This document shows positions 33,505 to 41,622 of a stretch of 64,000 nt of DNA, piece after piece. Source of the stretch: Brachybacterium endophyticum (GTDB taxonomy: Bacteria > Actinomycetota > Actinomycetes > Actinomycetales > Dermabacteraceae); contig NZ_QFKX01000002.1 in NCBI RefSeq assembly GCF_003130585.1, positions 124,001-188,000 of the forward strand. Reading direction: 5' to 3'. Each line of letters starts with the position of its first letter. Positions within the stretch are counted from its first letter, which is position 1. The notes under the pieces are model-generated. The model did no database searches. It saw only the letters and a list, made by a program, of their open reading frames with translations, and was not told the DNA's origin. Position numbers and translations under genes: made by a program.

Positions 33505-35352
33505 ATGATCAGCAGATCTCTTGCGAGGTCGATCCTGTCCGCCACGGTTGCCGGACTCGTGATCGCCTCGCCCGCCCTCGCCACGGCAGCGCAGGCTCCG
33601 AGCGTCCTGCCGGCCGGGAAGCCCGTGGCCACCGACTCGTCGGACGTCAGCATCGACGTCGGCGACGTGCACGACTACCCCTACCCCGACGACACCCCGG
33701 CAGCGATGTTCCTGGACCCCGACGGGAACTTCCACGCCCAGTCCGCCCACGCGCTGTATGCGAAGGACGACCCCCGCAAATGGTCCTTCTTCCAGGGCAC
33801 CGACATCAGCGACATGACGGCCGACAAGGAATTGAACGTCGCGGCGGACCCCGAGAACCCGGATCATCGCAACGACGACACCACCGTGCGTTGCGACGAG
33901 AGCCCGACAGGCGCCGAGGCCAGTGAGGACCCCACGGGCAGCTACAGCCAGAAGAACTTCTGCGACCTGGTGGGTGTGTGGGTCGATCCCGATTCCGGGA
34001 ACTGGATCGGCATCGTGCACAACGAGTTCACCGGTCGTCCCTTCGGTGACGGCCTGCACTACGACTCGCTGGACTACGCGGTCTCGACCGATTCCGGGCA
34101 CACCTGGGACATCAAGGACCACATCATCACCTCGCCGTACTCCACCGAGCGCGGTGACGACGAGCAGTTCCCCGAGGACACCTACAACTACGGCGACGGC
34201 GACCCGCGCCTGTTCGTCGACACCGCGTCCGGGTACTTCTACGTCTACTACGGTTCCCGCGTGATCGGGAAGCAGGGCAAGGGAGGGTCGAACGTGAACC
34301 TCTCCCACGTCGCCCGGGCCCCCATCTCGAAGAAGATGGAACCGGGATCGTGGACCAAGTTCTACGACGGCTCGTTCTCCCAGAAGGGCCTGGGTGGGAA
34401 GGAGTCGAACCTGACCCCCGTCACCGAGAAGGACTCCTCCGGATACACCGCACCCGAGGACGACTACGACCCGGCCACCCCGGGCAACACCGACGAGCAG
34501 GTGAAGGCCGGTGACCTGCCCGGCACCTCGCCGGTGTTCGTCATGAACATCAGTTACGACGCGCAGCTCGGCCAGTACATCGGCCAGCCCGAGGGAGCGA
34601 CCCGGCCCGGCCCGCAGGAGTACTACGCCACCGATGACCTCAGCAGCCAGAAGTGGCACCTGATCGGCACCGGCGACGAGCAGGACTGGGAGTCGTGGTA
34701 CCGCTGGCTCGTCGACTCGAATTCCCTGACCAGCGGGAACATCGTCGGCAAGGACTTCCGCTCCTACTGCTCGATCGCGTGCGCCGACGACTCCGACGGC
34801 CAGTACTTCGACGTCAGCATCGACAGTGAGAACGAGGCAGCGACCGAGGCGCAGAACCTGTTCTCGACCAAGGCCTCGTACACGATCTCCACCGGTCGGC
34901 ACACGGCGCTGGGTCAGCCCAAGAAGGGCAAGGCCAAGGTCGTGGGCACCGCGGAGCGCACGGATGCCGGAGCGTCGTGGAAGATCGCGTCCACCGGCGA
35001 CGGCGCCTACACGGTGACCAACACCCGCAGCGGGAAGCTGCTGGGCGTCGACTCCACCAAGACCGCCCAGCGCGCCTGGGGCACGAAGGTCCGCGCCACC
35101 GAGGCGGCGGGGGAGAGGCACGGCAAGCGCCACGATGCATCCGTCGGCCAGCAGTGGTGGGTCGTGCGCGACACCGATGCTGCCACCGGCGATCGCACCG
35201 GCAGCTACCACCTGGTCAACCGTTACAGCGGCCTCGTCCTGGACCTCGGTGCGAACGTCACCTCGGCGACCACCGACGCCGCCGACTACAGCGGCAGCGC
35301 CTCCGTGGCCGACGAGGGCCAGTCGCTCGGCATCTCCCGCGTGCGGGGGTGA
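33505..35352 (+). CDS. Secreted beta-propeller protein with C-terminal trefoil-like domain (putative glycan-active)
   Basis: A 615-residue exported protein I do not recognise as a named enzyme. Residues 1-30 form a signal peptide (basic MISRSLAR, hydrophobic core, ALATAAQA cleavage region). The N-terminal 430 residues look like a five-bladed propeller of the GH32/GH43/sialidase kind, with an Asp-box STDSGHTW near residue 194 and acidic strands such as GVWVDPDSGNWIGIVHNEF. The last 180 residues have the QxW-like pattern of ricin-type trefoils (GQQWWVV, YHLVNRYSGLVLDLG), suggesting carbohydrate binding. ATG 33505 has AGGAA 7 nt upstream. GTG 33448, which would be leaderless and add 19 residues, is the alternative. 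Confidence 0.75.
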   Translation: MISRSLARSILSATVAGLVIASPALATAAQAPSVLPAGKPVATDSSDVSIDVGDVHDYPYPDDTPAAMFLDPDGNFHAQSAHALYAKDDPRKWSFFQGTDISDMTADKELNVAADPENPDHRNDDTTVRCDESPTGAEASEDPTGSYSQKNFCDLVGVWVDPDSGNWIGIVHNEFTGRPFGDGLHYDSLDYAVSTDSGHTWDIKDHIITSPYSTERGDDEQFPEDTYNYGDGDPRLFVDTASGYFYVYYGSRVIGKQGKGGSNVNLSHVARAPISKKMEPGSWTKFYDGSFSQKGLGGKESNLTPVTEKDSSGYTAPEDDYDPATPGNTDEQVKAGDLPGTSPVFVMNISYDAQLGQYIGQPEGATRPGPQEYYATDDLSSQKWHLIGTGDEQDWESWYRWLVDSNSLTSGNIVGKDFRSYCSIACADDSDGQYFDVSIDSENEAATEAQNLFSTKASYTISTGRHTALGQPKKGKAKVVGTAERTDAGASWKIASTGDGAYTVTNTRSGKLLGVDSTKTAQRAWGTKVRATEAAGERHGKRHDASVGQQWWVVRDTDAATGDRTGSYHLVNRYSGLVLDLGANVTSATTDAADYSGSASVADEGQSLGISRVRG

Positions 35353-35430
35353 CGGGTGAGCGGGCGTCGGTCGTCCGGGTAGGCCTCGGCCGGGTGGCCG
35401 TCGGCCAGGTGGGCTGGCACCCACAGCCGT

Positions 35431-35486
35431 CTATAGGAGAGTTCCGAGCCAAATCCGACCGGTTTTGGCTCGGAACGCTCCTATAG
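35431..35486. repeat. 56-bp palindromic repeat family, copy 1
   Basis: Arms 35431-35453 and 35464-35486 pair over 23 bp with one mismatch around a 10-nt centre. The ends are CTATAG and the core is GTTCCGAGCC...GGCTCGGAAC. It shares length, ends and core with the copies at 56093-56148 and 56295-56350. The stem base pair that is A-T here (GAGCC/GGCTC) is T-A in the other two (GTGCC/GGCAC), a compensatory change. It lies downstream of the secreted-protein gene. Confidence 0.9.
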
Positions 35487-35502
35487 AGCGCGTCTTGGCT
35501 CG

Positions 35503-35530
35503 CCCGGCCCGGCCCGGCCCGGCCCGGCCC
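35503..35530. repeat. CCCGG pentamer tandem repeat
   Basis: Five exact CCCGG units plus CCC, continuing as degenerate C/G-rich repeats to about 35575, 16 bp after the palindromic element. Probably replication-slippage DNA with no gene. Confidence 0.85.
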
Positions 35531-35689
35531 CGCCCGGCCCTGCCCCGCCCTGCGCCGCCCCGCCCGCCGTGCCCCTCCGGCGTGACGTGTCCGGCGCGTG
35601 CACGCTTCGGCCCGCCTCCGCCCGGCCCGGAGTTCTAGACTCCTCGGACGCGCGGATTCCCGATACGCGCCACCGCAGGAAGGACTCCC

Positions 35690-36646
35690 ATGCCCAGCAC
35701 GCCCCCGGCAGGTTCCCGGATCATCGGCACCGGTCATTACCGGCCCGAGCGGATCATGACGAACCACGACCTCGAGCAGTTGGTCGAGACCAGTGACGAG
35801 TGGATCCGACAGCGCACGGGCATCGAGGAGCGCCACATCGCCGCCGAGGACCAGGACGTCGCGGACCTCGCCGCCGAGGCCGGTCGCGCCGCGATCGCCG
35901 ACGCCGGCGTCGACGCCTCCGAGATCACCCAGGTGATCGTCGCGACCTGCTCGAACGAGGAGCGCTCGCCGAGCGCCGCGGGGCGCACCGCGCAGCTGCT
36001 GGGGCTGAACAATCCTGCGGCCTTCGACGTCTCCGCCGCGTGCTCGGGCTTCGAGCACGCGCTCGCGGTCGCCGACATGTCGATCTGCGCCGGCGCCTCC
36101 GCCACCACGCTCGTGATCGGCGCCGAGAAGCTCTCCGCCGTCACCGACTACAGCGACCGCACGACCTGCGTCCTGACCGCCGACGGCGCCGGAGCGATGG
36201 TGCTGGTGCCGAACGACGAGCCGACGATCTCGCCCGTGCAGTGGGGGACCGTCACCGACCTCGCCGACGCCGTCACCATCGGCCCGCCCAGCGGCTGCTT
36301 CTCCCAGCAGGGTCGACAGGTCCTCGGCTGGGCGCTGCGCGAGGCACCCAAGCTGTGCGCTCGCACCGTCGAGGCCGCCGGTCTCACCATGGCCGACATC
36401 GACGTGTTCGTGCCCCACCAGGCGAACCTGCGGATGATCGAGCCGCTCGCTGCCTCCCTGGACCTGCGCGAGGACGCGGTCGTGGCCGACGACATCATCA
36501 CCTCGGGCAACACCTCGGCCGCGACGATCCCGCTCGCGATCTCCCGCCTGCGCGAGGCCGGGCGCATCCCCGCCGGCGCGACCGCTCTGCTGGTCGGCTT
36601 CGGCGGCGGCTTCTCCTGGGCCGGGCAGGTCGTCCGCCTGCCCTGA
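35690..36646 (+). CDS. fabH: Beta-ketoacyl-ACP synthase III
   Basis: A 318-residue KAS III that condenses an acyl-CoA primer with malonyl-ACP to begin fatty-acid synthesis. The catalytic triad is present: C118 in SAACSGF, H243 in PHQANLRMIE and N274 in SGNTSAA. The N-terminal dimer motif TSDEWIRQRTGIEERHI is typical. ATG 35690 follows AGGAAGGA. No other fatty-acid genes (fabD, acpP, fabF) are adjacent, which is unusual, so a specialised starter-unit role is possible. It is followed 82 bp later by a small membrane-protein gene. Confidence 0.93.
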   Translation: MPSTPPAGSRIIGTGHYRPERIMTNHDLEQLVETSDEWIRQRTGIEERHIAAEDQDVADLAAEAGRAAIADAGVDASEITQVIVATCSNEERSPSAAGRTAQLLGLNNPAAFDVSAACSGFEHALAVADMSICAGASATTLVIGAEKLSAVTDYSDRTTCVLTADGAGAMVLVPNDEPTISPVQWGTVTDLADAVTIGPPSGCFSQQGRQVLGWALREAPKLCARTVEAAGLTMADIDVFVPHQANLRMIEPLAASLDLREDAVVADDIITSGNTSAATIPLAISRLREAGRIPAGATALLVGFGGGFSWAGQVVRLP

Positions 36647-36728
36647 GCTCGCCTGCCCTGACGTCGCTGCCCGGGCGCTGCCCGCCCCGGCGATCCGCCC
36701 GTCCCACCGCTCACGCCCCGGAGGTCCC

Positions 36729-37235
36729 GTGGATTCCCTGACAGTGCAGATCATCGTCACGGTGGTGGTGGCCATCGCCTACGCCGCGGGGCTCACGGGC
36801 ATCGTGCTGCCGATCCTGCCCGGTTCGATCACGATCCTGATCGCCTCGCTGGTGTGGGCGATCGTGCTGGGCGGATGGACCTGGCTCGCCTTCGCTCTCA
36901 TCGCCGTGCTCTGCATCGTGGGGATGATCTGCAGCTACGTGATGACGGGCCGGCGGCTCAAACAGCACGAGGTCCCCACCTGGCCGATCGTGGTGGGCGT
37001 GCTCGCGGGCATCGTCGGCATCTTCGTGATCCCGTTCCTGGGGCTGCCGATCGGCTTCGTCATCGGCCTCTACGGCTCCGAGTGGTACCGCCGCCGCGAT
37101 CTCAAGCTCGCCTGGCAGTCCAGCTGGGTGGCGATCAAGGCCTTCGGCATCGGTGTCATGCTCGAGCTGGTGTGCGGCTTCGCCTCCACGCTGATCTTCG
37201 CGATCGCGACCACGGTGCACTTCGTGCAGCGCTGA
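36729..37235 (+). CDS. DUF456 membrane protein
   Basis: A 168-residue integral membrane protein with about four to five hydrophobic segments. The DUF456 pattern is seen in GLTGIVLPILPGSITILIAS and in the glycine-rich VVGVLAGIVGIFVIPFLGLP. The GTG start is preceded by GGAGG. Function is unknown. It is downstream of fabH on the same strand and may be cotranscribed with it. Confidence 0.88.
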   Translation: MDSLTVQIIVTVVVAIAYAAGLTGIVLPILPGSITILIASLVWAIVLGGWTWLAFALIAVLCIVGMICSYVMTGRRLKQHEVPTWPIVVGVLAGIVGIFVIPFLGLPIGFVIGLYGSEWYRRRDLKLAWQSSWVAIKAFGIGVMLELVCGFASTLIFAIATTVHFVQR

Positions 37236-37376
37236 GTCGCCGAGTGCGCCGGGTCGCTACCGGTCAGGAGGCGATGGCGCTGGCCTGCTCACCCGCGTCG
37301 GTCACGCACGCCGCCCTCCGCCGTCTCCACGGGGAACCGGCCCTCCCGTCCCCGCGGCCTCTGGGATCATGAGTCC

Positions 37377-38255
37377 ATGCCCGATCCTGCTGCCTCGTCA
37401 CCCGGAGCCATTCCACCGGTCTCCTCACGCGACACCCCGCGCTTCCGCTCGGTCGATCAGCAGCGCGCGCTCGCCGCGGCGTTCCAGGGGCAGGGGGCCG
37501 ACTACGACAGGCTGCGCCCCGGGTACCCCGCGCCCGTGATCGACGGCCTGGTCGAGCAGCTGCCCGATGGCGCGCGCGATGTCGTGGACCTCGGCGCAGG
37601 CACGGGCAAGCTCTCGGTGGAGCTGGTGGCGCGCGGGCTCGGCGTGACCGCGGTCGACCCGAGCTCCTCGATGCTCGACGCGGCGCGAGCGGCAGCGGAA
37701 GGGACAGCGACGTCGTCGAGCGGCTCCTTCCACACCCGCGTCGCCTCGGCAGAGGACACCGGCCTGCCCGACGACTCCGCCGACCTGGTCACCGTCGCGC
37801 AGGCCTGGCACTGGTTCGACACCGAAGCGGCCTGCCACGAGATCGCGCGAATCCTGCGCCCCGGAGGTCTGCTCGCGCTGATCTGGAACTCCTTGGACGT
37901 GCAGATCCCCTGGGTGCACCGCTACTCACGGATCATGCACGCGGGCGACGTCTACCGTGACGACTTCACGCCACCGCTCGGCGGTCTCTTCCATCAGCGC
38001 GAACGCGTCGTCCATCGCTGGGAGGACCCTCGCACCACCCAGGAGCTCATCGATCTCGCGCGCACCCGCAGCTACGTGATCACCGCAGCGCCCGAACGGC
38101 GCGAGAAGGTGCTCTCGAATCTCGACTGGTACCTCCACGAGCACCTCGAGCACGAGCGCGGGAGCATCGTCCCATTGCCCTATCGCACCGACCTGTTCGT
38201 CGCCGCGACTGCGCCGAACGTCGAGGCCCCCGAGCCCTCCGGGCCCGAGGCATGA
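37377..38255 (+). CDS. Class I SAM-dependent methyltransferase
   Basis: A 292-residue methyltransferase of the UbiE/Methyltransf_11 type. The SAM-binding motif I VVDLGAGTGKLSVEL is near residues 68-82, the acidic motif II VTAVDPSSSML follows, and motif III LRPGGLLALIW is near 160. The lead-in ADYDRLRPGYP is common to this group in actinobacteria. The first 20 residues are variable. It overlaps the start of the frameshifted membrane-protein gene by 4 bp (ATGA). Substrate unknown. Confidence 0.9.
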   Translation: MPDPAASSPGAIPPVSSRDTPRFRSVDQQRALAAAFQGQGADYDRLRPGYPAPVIDGLVEQLPDGARDVVDLGAGTGKLSVELVARGLGVTAVDPSSSMLDAARAAAEGTATSSSGSFHTRVASAEDTGLPDDSADLVTVAQAWHWFDTEAACHEIARILRPGGLLALIWNSLDVQIPWVHRYSRIMHAGDVYRDDFTPPLGGLFHQRERVVHRWEDPRTTQELIDLARTRSYVITAAPERREKVLSNLDWYLHEHLEHERGSIVPLPYRTDLFVAATAPNVEAPEPSGPEA

Positions 38256-38946
38256 GCGCCCGCTCGGCCGCACGCCGCCACCGCGACGAGGTCGGCGGCA
38301 TCGTCGCCGTGCACTCCGATCGGCCGGGACCGCTCGTGATCGGCCGGTTCGTCCTGGTGTGGGCGGTGTTCACGGGCCTCACCCTGATCAACCCGGCGGA
38401 AACCGCGGTGCTCGCACTCGCCCCGGCCGCAGCGTTCGCGATCATCTTCGCGCTGATCCTGCTGTACATCAGCGGGGAGCGGCTCGTGGTGTGCGAACGG
38501 GGCCTCCTGGTCGGCAGCGTCGCCCCCGGCGTGCGTCCCTACGTGGTGCGCTACGACCAGATCGTCCCGGGCAGCATCGCCCCGCTCGAGGGGTCCGGCG
38601 CTACGCCGCCGAGACCGCGACGGGAGGCTTCCCGCAGTCGACGGTCCGACGCTCGGCGTGGACCCGGCGAGGGATCCACTTCGTGGGGCCCTCCCCGAAG
38701 GAGGCACGCCGACACCGCGCCGTCCTCGCCCCTCTCCAGGACCCCCCGCCGCGCTCGATCGATGGACGTTGGGTCTGGTTCGCGGGGACGGGATCCACGG
38801 CTCCGGACCAGGTCACCGAGCAGATCGCGCGCGCCGTGAAGGGCTCTGGTGCGACCGAGCTCGCCCGTGCGACCGGCTCGGTCACGGTCCGCGAGCTCAC
38901 CGGCAAGCGTGAGGACGCTGCCCGGCAGCTGCCCGGCTTCCGCTGA
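38252..38946 (+). pseudogene. PH-like-domain membrane protein, split by a single-base frameshift
   Basis: Frame 38252 encodes a plausible protein up to about residue 114: a basic start, two membrane segments (GRFVLVWAVFTGLTLI and FAIIFALILLYIS), then the PH-like strands GERLVVCERGLLV and VVRYDQIVPGSIAPLEG. The reading then jumps to the next frame, where VRRYAAETATGGFP continues and runs to the stop at 38946. The switch lies at the GGGG run 38590-38593. One more G would restore a single frame of about 231 residues. Codon use stays gene-like on both sides. Either a real recent mutation or a homopolymer sequencing error. It is coupled to the methyltransferase gene by ATGA. Confidence 0.78.
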
Positions 38947-38947
38947 G

Positions 38948-38966
38948 GCTTCCTCTCTCCGGAAGC
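38948..38966. terminator. Small hairpin between convergent genes
   Basis: GCTTCC-tctctcc-GGAAGC, a 6-bp stem immediately after the stop of the frameshifted gene and before the 3' end of the DUF6318 gene. Modest stability. Confidence 0.4.
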
Positions 38967-38997
38967 TCGTCCACCTGCCGCCGGCGCGGCCGCCGAC

Positions 38998-39666
38998 TCA
39001 GCCGCCGGTGCCGCCGGTCCCGCCGCCGCTCGCGCCGTCGGCCCCGGTGATCGACATGTCGCCGACCTTCCACTGCGAGCCGTCCCAGTTCAGCTTCATC
39101 TGCATCTCGCCGCTGAAGCCGTCGACCTCCTGCGCCTGCTTCTTGGGGTCGTCGACGATCTGGGCGTCCTTCTGCGTGACCTCCACGCTCAGCGTGCCGC
39201 TGGTGGGCGGGTCACCGGCGCCGTCGAAGGACGCCGACTTCACGGTGAACTCCCCGCCGGACTGGTATCCGCCCTGCTCGTGCAGCTGCGTGGCATTGCT
39301 GAGGAACGTCGTGCACACCTCGCAGTTGGAGTCGACGACCTCGCCCCAGCCCTTCACGTCGCCCGTGGCCATCATGTAGCCGTAGGAGTCCAGCAGGTAC
39401 GTGCCGACCTTCGTGGCCCCGTCCTCCGACTGGTCCGTCAGCGCGTCCTTCGGGAGCTTCGGCCCGGAGGTGGGGGAGGGGTCGGGCTGCGAGGACGGGT
39501 CCACGGCCGGTCGCGTGTCCTGCTCGGCGGTCGGGCTCGCCGAGGCCGAGGGGGCGTCCTTGCCGTTGCTCTTGCCGAACACCTGCGAGAGGCCCACGGC
39601 GCCGAAGGGGATCACCAGGGCGAGTGCCACCACGGCGATGATGATCTGCTGGGTACGTCGCTTCAC
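38998..39666 (-). CDS. DUF6318 family membrane-anchored exported protein
   Basis: A 222-residue protein with an N-terminal basic/hydrophobic anchor (RRTQQIIIAVVALALVIPF), a Ser/Pro/Asp-rich linker (residues 35-70) and an extracellular domain with the pattern LLDSYGYMMATGDVKGW and NCEVCTTF that matches actinobacterial DUF6318. A Cys pair in CEVC may be redox-active or bridged. A Gly/Thr tail ends the protein. The GTG start at 39666 is preceded by TACGCT (39678-39673) and 6 nt, so leaderless. It is divergent from the ABC exporter pair. Function unknown. Confidence 0.82.
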   Translation of the reverse strand: MKRRTQQIIIAVVALALVIPFGAVGLSQVFGKSNGKDAPSASASPTAEQDTRPAVDPSSQPDPSPTSGPKLPKDALTDQSEDGATKVGTYLLDSYGYMMATGDVKGWGEVVDSNCEVCTTFLSNATQLHEQGGYQSGGEFTVKSASFDGAGDPPTSGTLSVEVTQKDAQIVDDPKKQAQEVDGFSGEMQMKLNWDGSQWKVGDMSITGADGASGGGTGGTGG

Positions 39667-39795
39667 CGTGCCAGCGTAGAGGGGCCGCCTGGACGCGCGA
39701 CAACGTGCCTGGGCTCGACCGAGTGCGGCCGATGCGCGGCCGGTGCGTGGTCGGCGCAGAACCGGTCGGACGTCGGACGAATCCGCCCAATTCGA

Positions 39796-39824
39796 TGGAC
39801 CCCGCGGTCTTTCCTCCGTAGGCT
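39796..39824 (+). promoter_or_regulatory. Candidate promoter of the ABC exporter operon
   Basis: TGGACC (39796-39801) and TAGGCT (39819-39824) with a 17-nt spacer, about 60 nt before the GTG at 39886. Confidence 0.5.
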
Positions 39825-39885
39825 ACTGGGCGCAGTCCGGGGCAGTCCGCGCACCGGATCGCCTCGATCCCGCCGAAGGACCCCT

Positions 39886-41622
39886 GTGACTCTGCTGCGC
39901 CTCGTCCTCTCGGCCGCCCGCCGGTACTGGATCTCGATCATCGTCGTGGTGATCTTCCAGCTGCTCGGAGTGCTGGCCAACCTCTACCTCCCCACCCTGA
40001 ACGCCGACATCATCGACGACGGCGTCGCCCAGGGTGACATCCCGACCATCTGGCGTCTGGGCGCCTGGATGCTGGTCGTGACCTTCGGGAACATCCTCGC
40101 GGTGGTGATCGCGAACCATCAGGCCGCGCGCGCCTCCATGAGCGTCGGCCGCGATCTGCGCAGCCGCGTGTTCGACCAGGTCGCGACCTACTCGGCCCAT
40201 GAGGTCAACGAGTTCGGGCCGGCCTCCCTGATCACCCGCTCCACGAACGACGTGCAGCAGGTCCAGATGCTCACGTTCTTCTCGCTGCAGTTCCTCGTGC
40301 AGGCGCCGATCACGGGCATCGGCGGCATCGTCCTCGCGCTGCGCGAGGAGGCGGGCCTGGCCTGGCTGATCGCGGTGATGGTGCCGCTGATGCTGGTCTC
40401 CGTGGGCCTCCTGATCGCCCGCGCCGCGCCCCTGTTCCGGGTCATGCAGGAGCGCATCGACACCATCAACCAGGTGCTACGCGAGCAGATCACCGGCATC
40501 CGCGTGCTGCGCGCCTTCACCCGCGAGGACTTCGAGCGCGAGCGCTACGAGGACGCCAACGCTCTGCTGACGGACACCAACCGCCGCGTGGGCCTGCTGA
40601 TGATCCTGATCAACCCGATCATCATGTTCCTGCTGCAGGTCTCGAGCGTGCTGGTGCTGTGGTTCGCCGCCCCGCGCGTGGAGTCCGGGACCATGCAGGT
40701 CGGCTCGATCACCGCGTTCATCGCCTACCTGATCCAGATCCTGATCGCGGTGATGATGGCGACCTTCATGACGATGATGATCCCGCGCGCCATGGTCTCG
40801 GCCGAACGCATCGACGCCGTCCTGACCACCCAGACCTCCGTGACCGTCCCCGAGCACGGCATCACCGAGGTCACGGGACGCGGCGACCTCAGCGTCGAGC
40901 ACGTCTCCTTCACCTACCCCGGCGCCGAGACCCCGGTGCTCTCCGACATCGACTTCACCGCCCGCGCCGGGCAGACCGTCGCGATCATCGGCGGCACCGG
41001 CTCGGGCAAGACCACCCTGCTCAGCCTCGTCCCGCGCCTGATGGACGCGAGCTCGGGCAGCGTCCGGGTCGACGGGGTCGACGTGCGCGAGCTGGATCCG
41101 CAGGTGCTGTGGGACCGCATCGGCCTGGTGCCCCAGCGGCCCTACCTGTTCTCCGGCACCGTCGCGACGAACCTGCGGTTCGGGCGGCCCGACGCGACCG
41201 ACGAGGAGCTCTGGCACGCCCTCACCGTCGCCCAGGGCCGCGACTTCGTCGCCGCCATGCCCGAGGGGCTGGACTCACCGATCGCCCAGGGCGGCACGAA
41301 CGTCTCCGGCGGCCAGCGCCAGCGCCTGTGCATTGCCCGCGCGCTCGTGGCCCGGCCGGAGATCTATCTGTTCGACGACTCGTTCAGCGCCCTCGACCTC
41401 ACCACCGACGCGCGACTGCGTGCGGCGCTGGCCCCCGAGACCCGCGATGCGCTCGTGCTGATCGTCGCTCAGCGCGTCACCACCATCACCTCGGCCGACC
41501 TGATCCTCGTGCTCGAGCACGGGAAGGTCGTCGGCTCCGGAACCCACGCCGAGCTGCTCGAGAGCAACGAGACCTATCAGGAGATTGTCCGCTCCCAGGG
41601 CGCAGAGGAGGTGGTCGCATGA
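39886..41622 (+). CDS. Heterodimeric ABC exporter, half with degenerate ATPase site
   Basis: A 578-residue half transporter: six membrane helices (about 1-310) fused to one ATPase domain. Walker A is GGTGSGKTT from G369, signature VSGGQ at 473-477 and Walker B FDDSFSALD at 496-504. The residue after the Walker B Asp is D498 instead of the catalytic Glu, so the site built on this chain should be catalytically weak. Its normal signature completes the active site with the partner. The GTG start follows GAAGGA. It is coupled to the next gene by ATGA. A multidrug or lipid-like cargo is likely from the family. Confidence 0.9.
   Translation: MTLLRLVLSAARRYWISIIVVVIFQLLGVLANLYLPTLNADIIDDGVAQGDIPTIWRLGAWMLVVTFGNILAVVIANHQAARASMSVGRDLRSRVFDQVATYSAHEVNEFGPASLITRSTNDVQQVQMLTFFSLQFLVQAPITGIGGIVLALREEAGLAWLIAVMVPLMLVSVGLLIARAAPLFRVMQERIDTINQVLREQITGIRVLRAFTREDFERERYEDANALLTDTNRRVGLLMILINPIIMFLLQVSSVLVLWFAAPRVESGTMQVGSITAFIAYLIQILIAVMMATFMTMMIPRAMVSAERIDAVLTTQTSVTVPEHGITEVTGRGDLSVEHVSFTYPGAETPVLSDIDFTARAGQTVAIIGGTGSGKTTLLSLVPRLMDASSGSVRVDGVDVRELDPQVLWDRIGLVPQRPYLFSGTVATNLRFGRPDATDEELWHALTVAQGRDFVAAMPEGLDSPIAQGGTNVSGGQRQRLCIARALVARPEIYLFDDSFSALDLTTDARLRAALAPETRDALVLIVAQRVTTITSADLILVLEHGKVVGSGTHAELLESNETYQEIVRSQGAEEVVA

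Larger units (their letters stand above)
35353..35689. other. Intergenic region between the secreted protein gene and fabH
   Basis: 337 bp with no gene. It contains, in order, a GC-rich lead-in, the 56-bp palindrome at 35431-35486, a run of CCCGG pentamers from 35503, and a TAGACT (35636-35641) that could be the -10 box of fabH. Confidence 0.6.

Noticed and set aside
39745..39800. A possible degenerate fourth copy of the 56-bp element (CGAAT...ATTCG with GGTCGGAC)
   Set aside because: Arms of about 5 bp only, and neither the CTATAG ends nor the GTTCCG core is present. The region is better explained as the exporter promoter.
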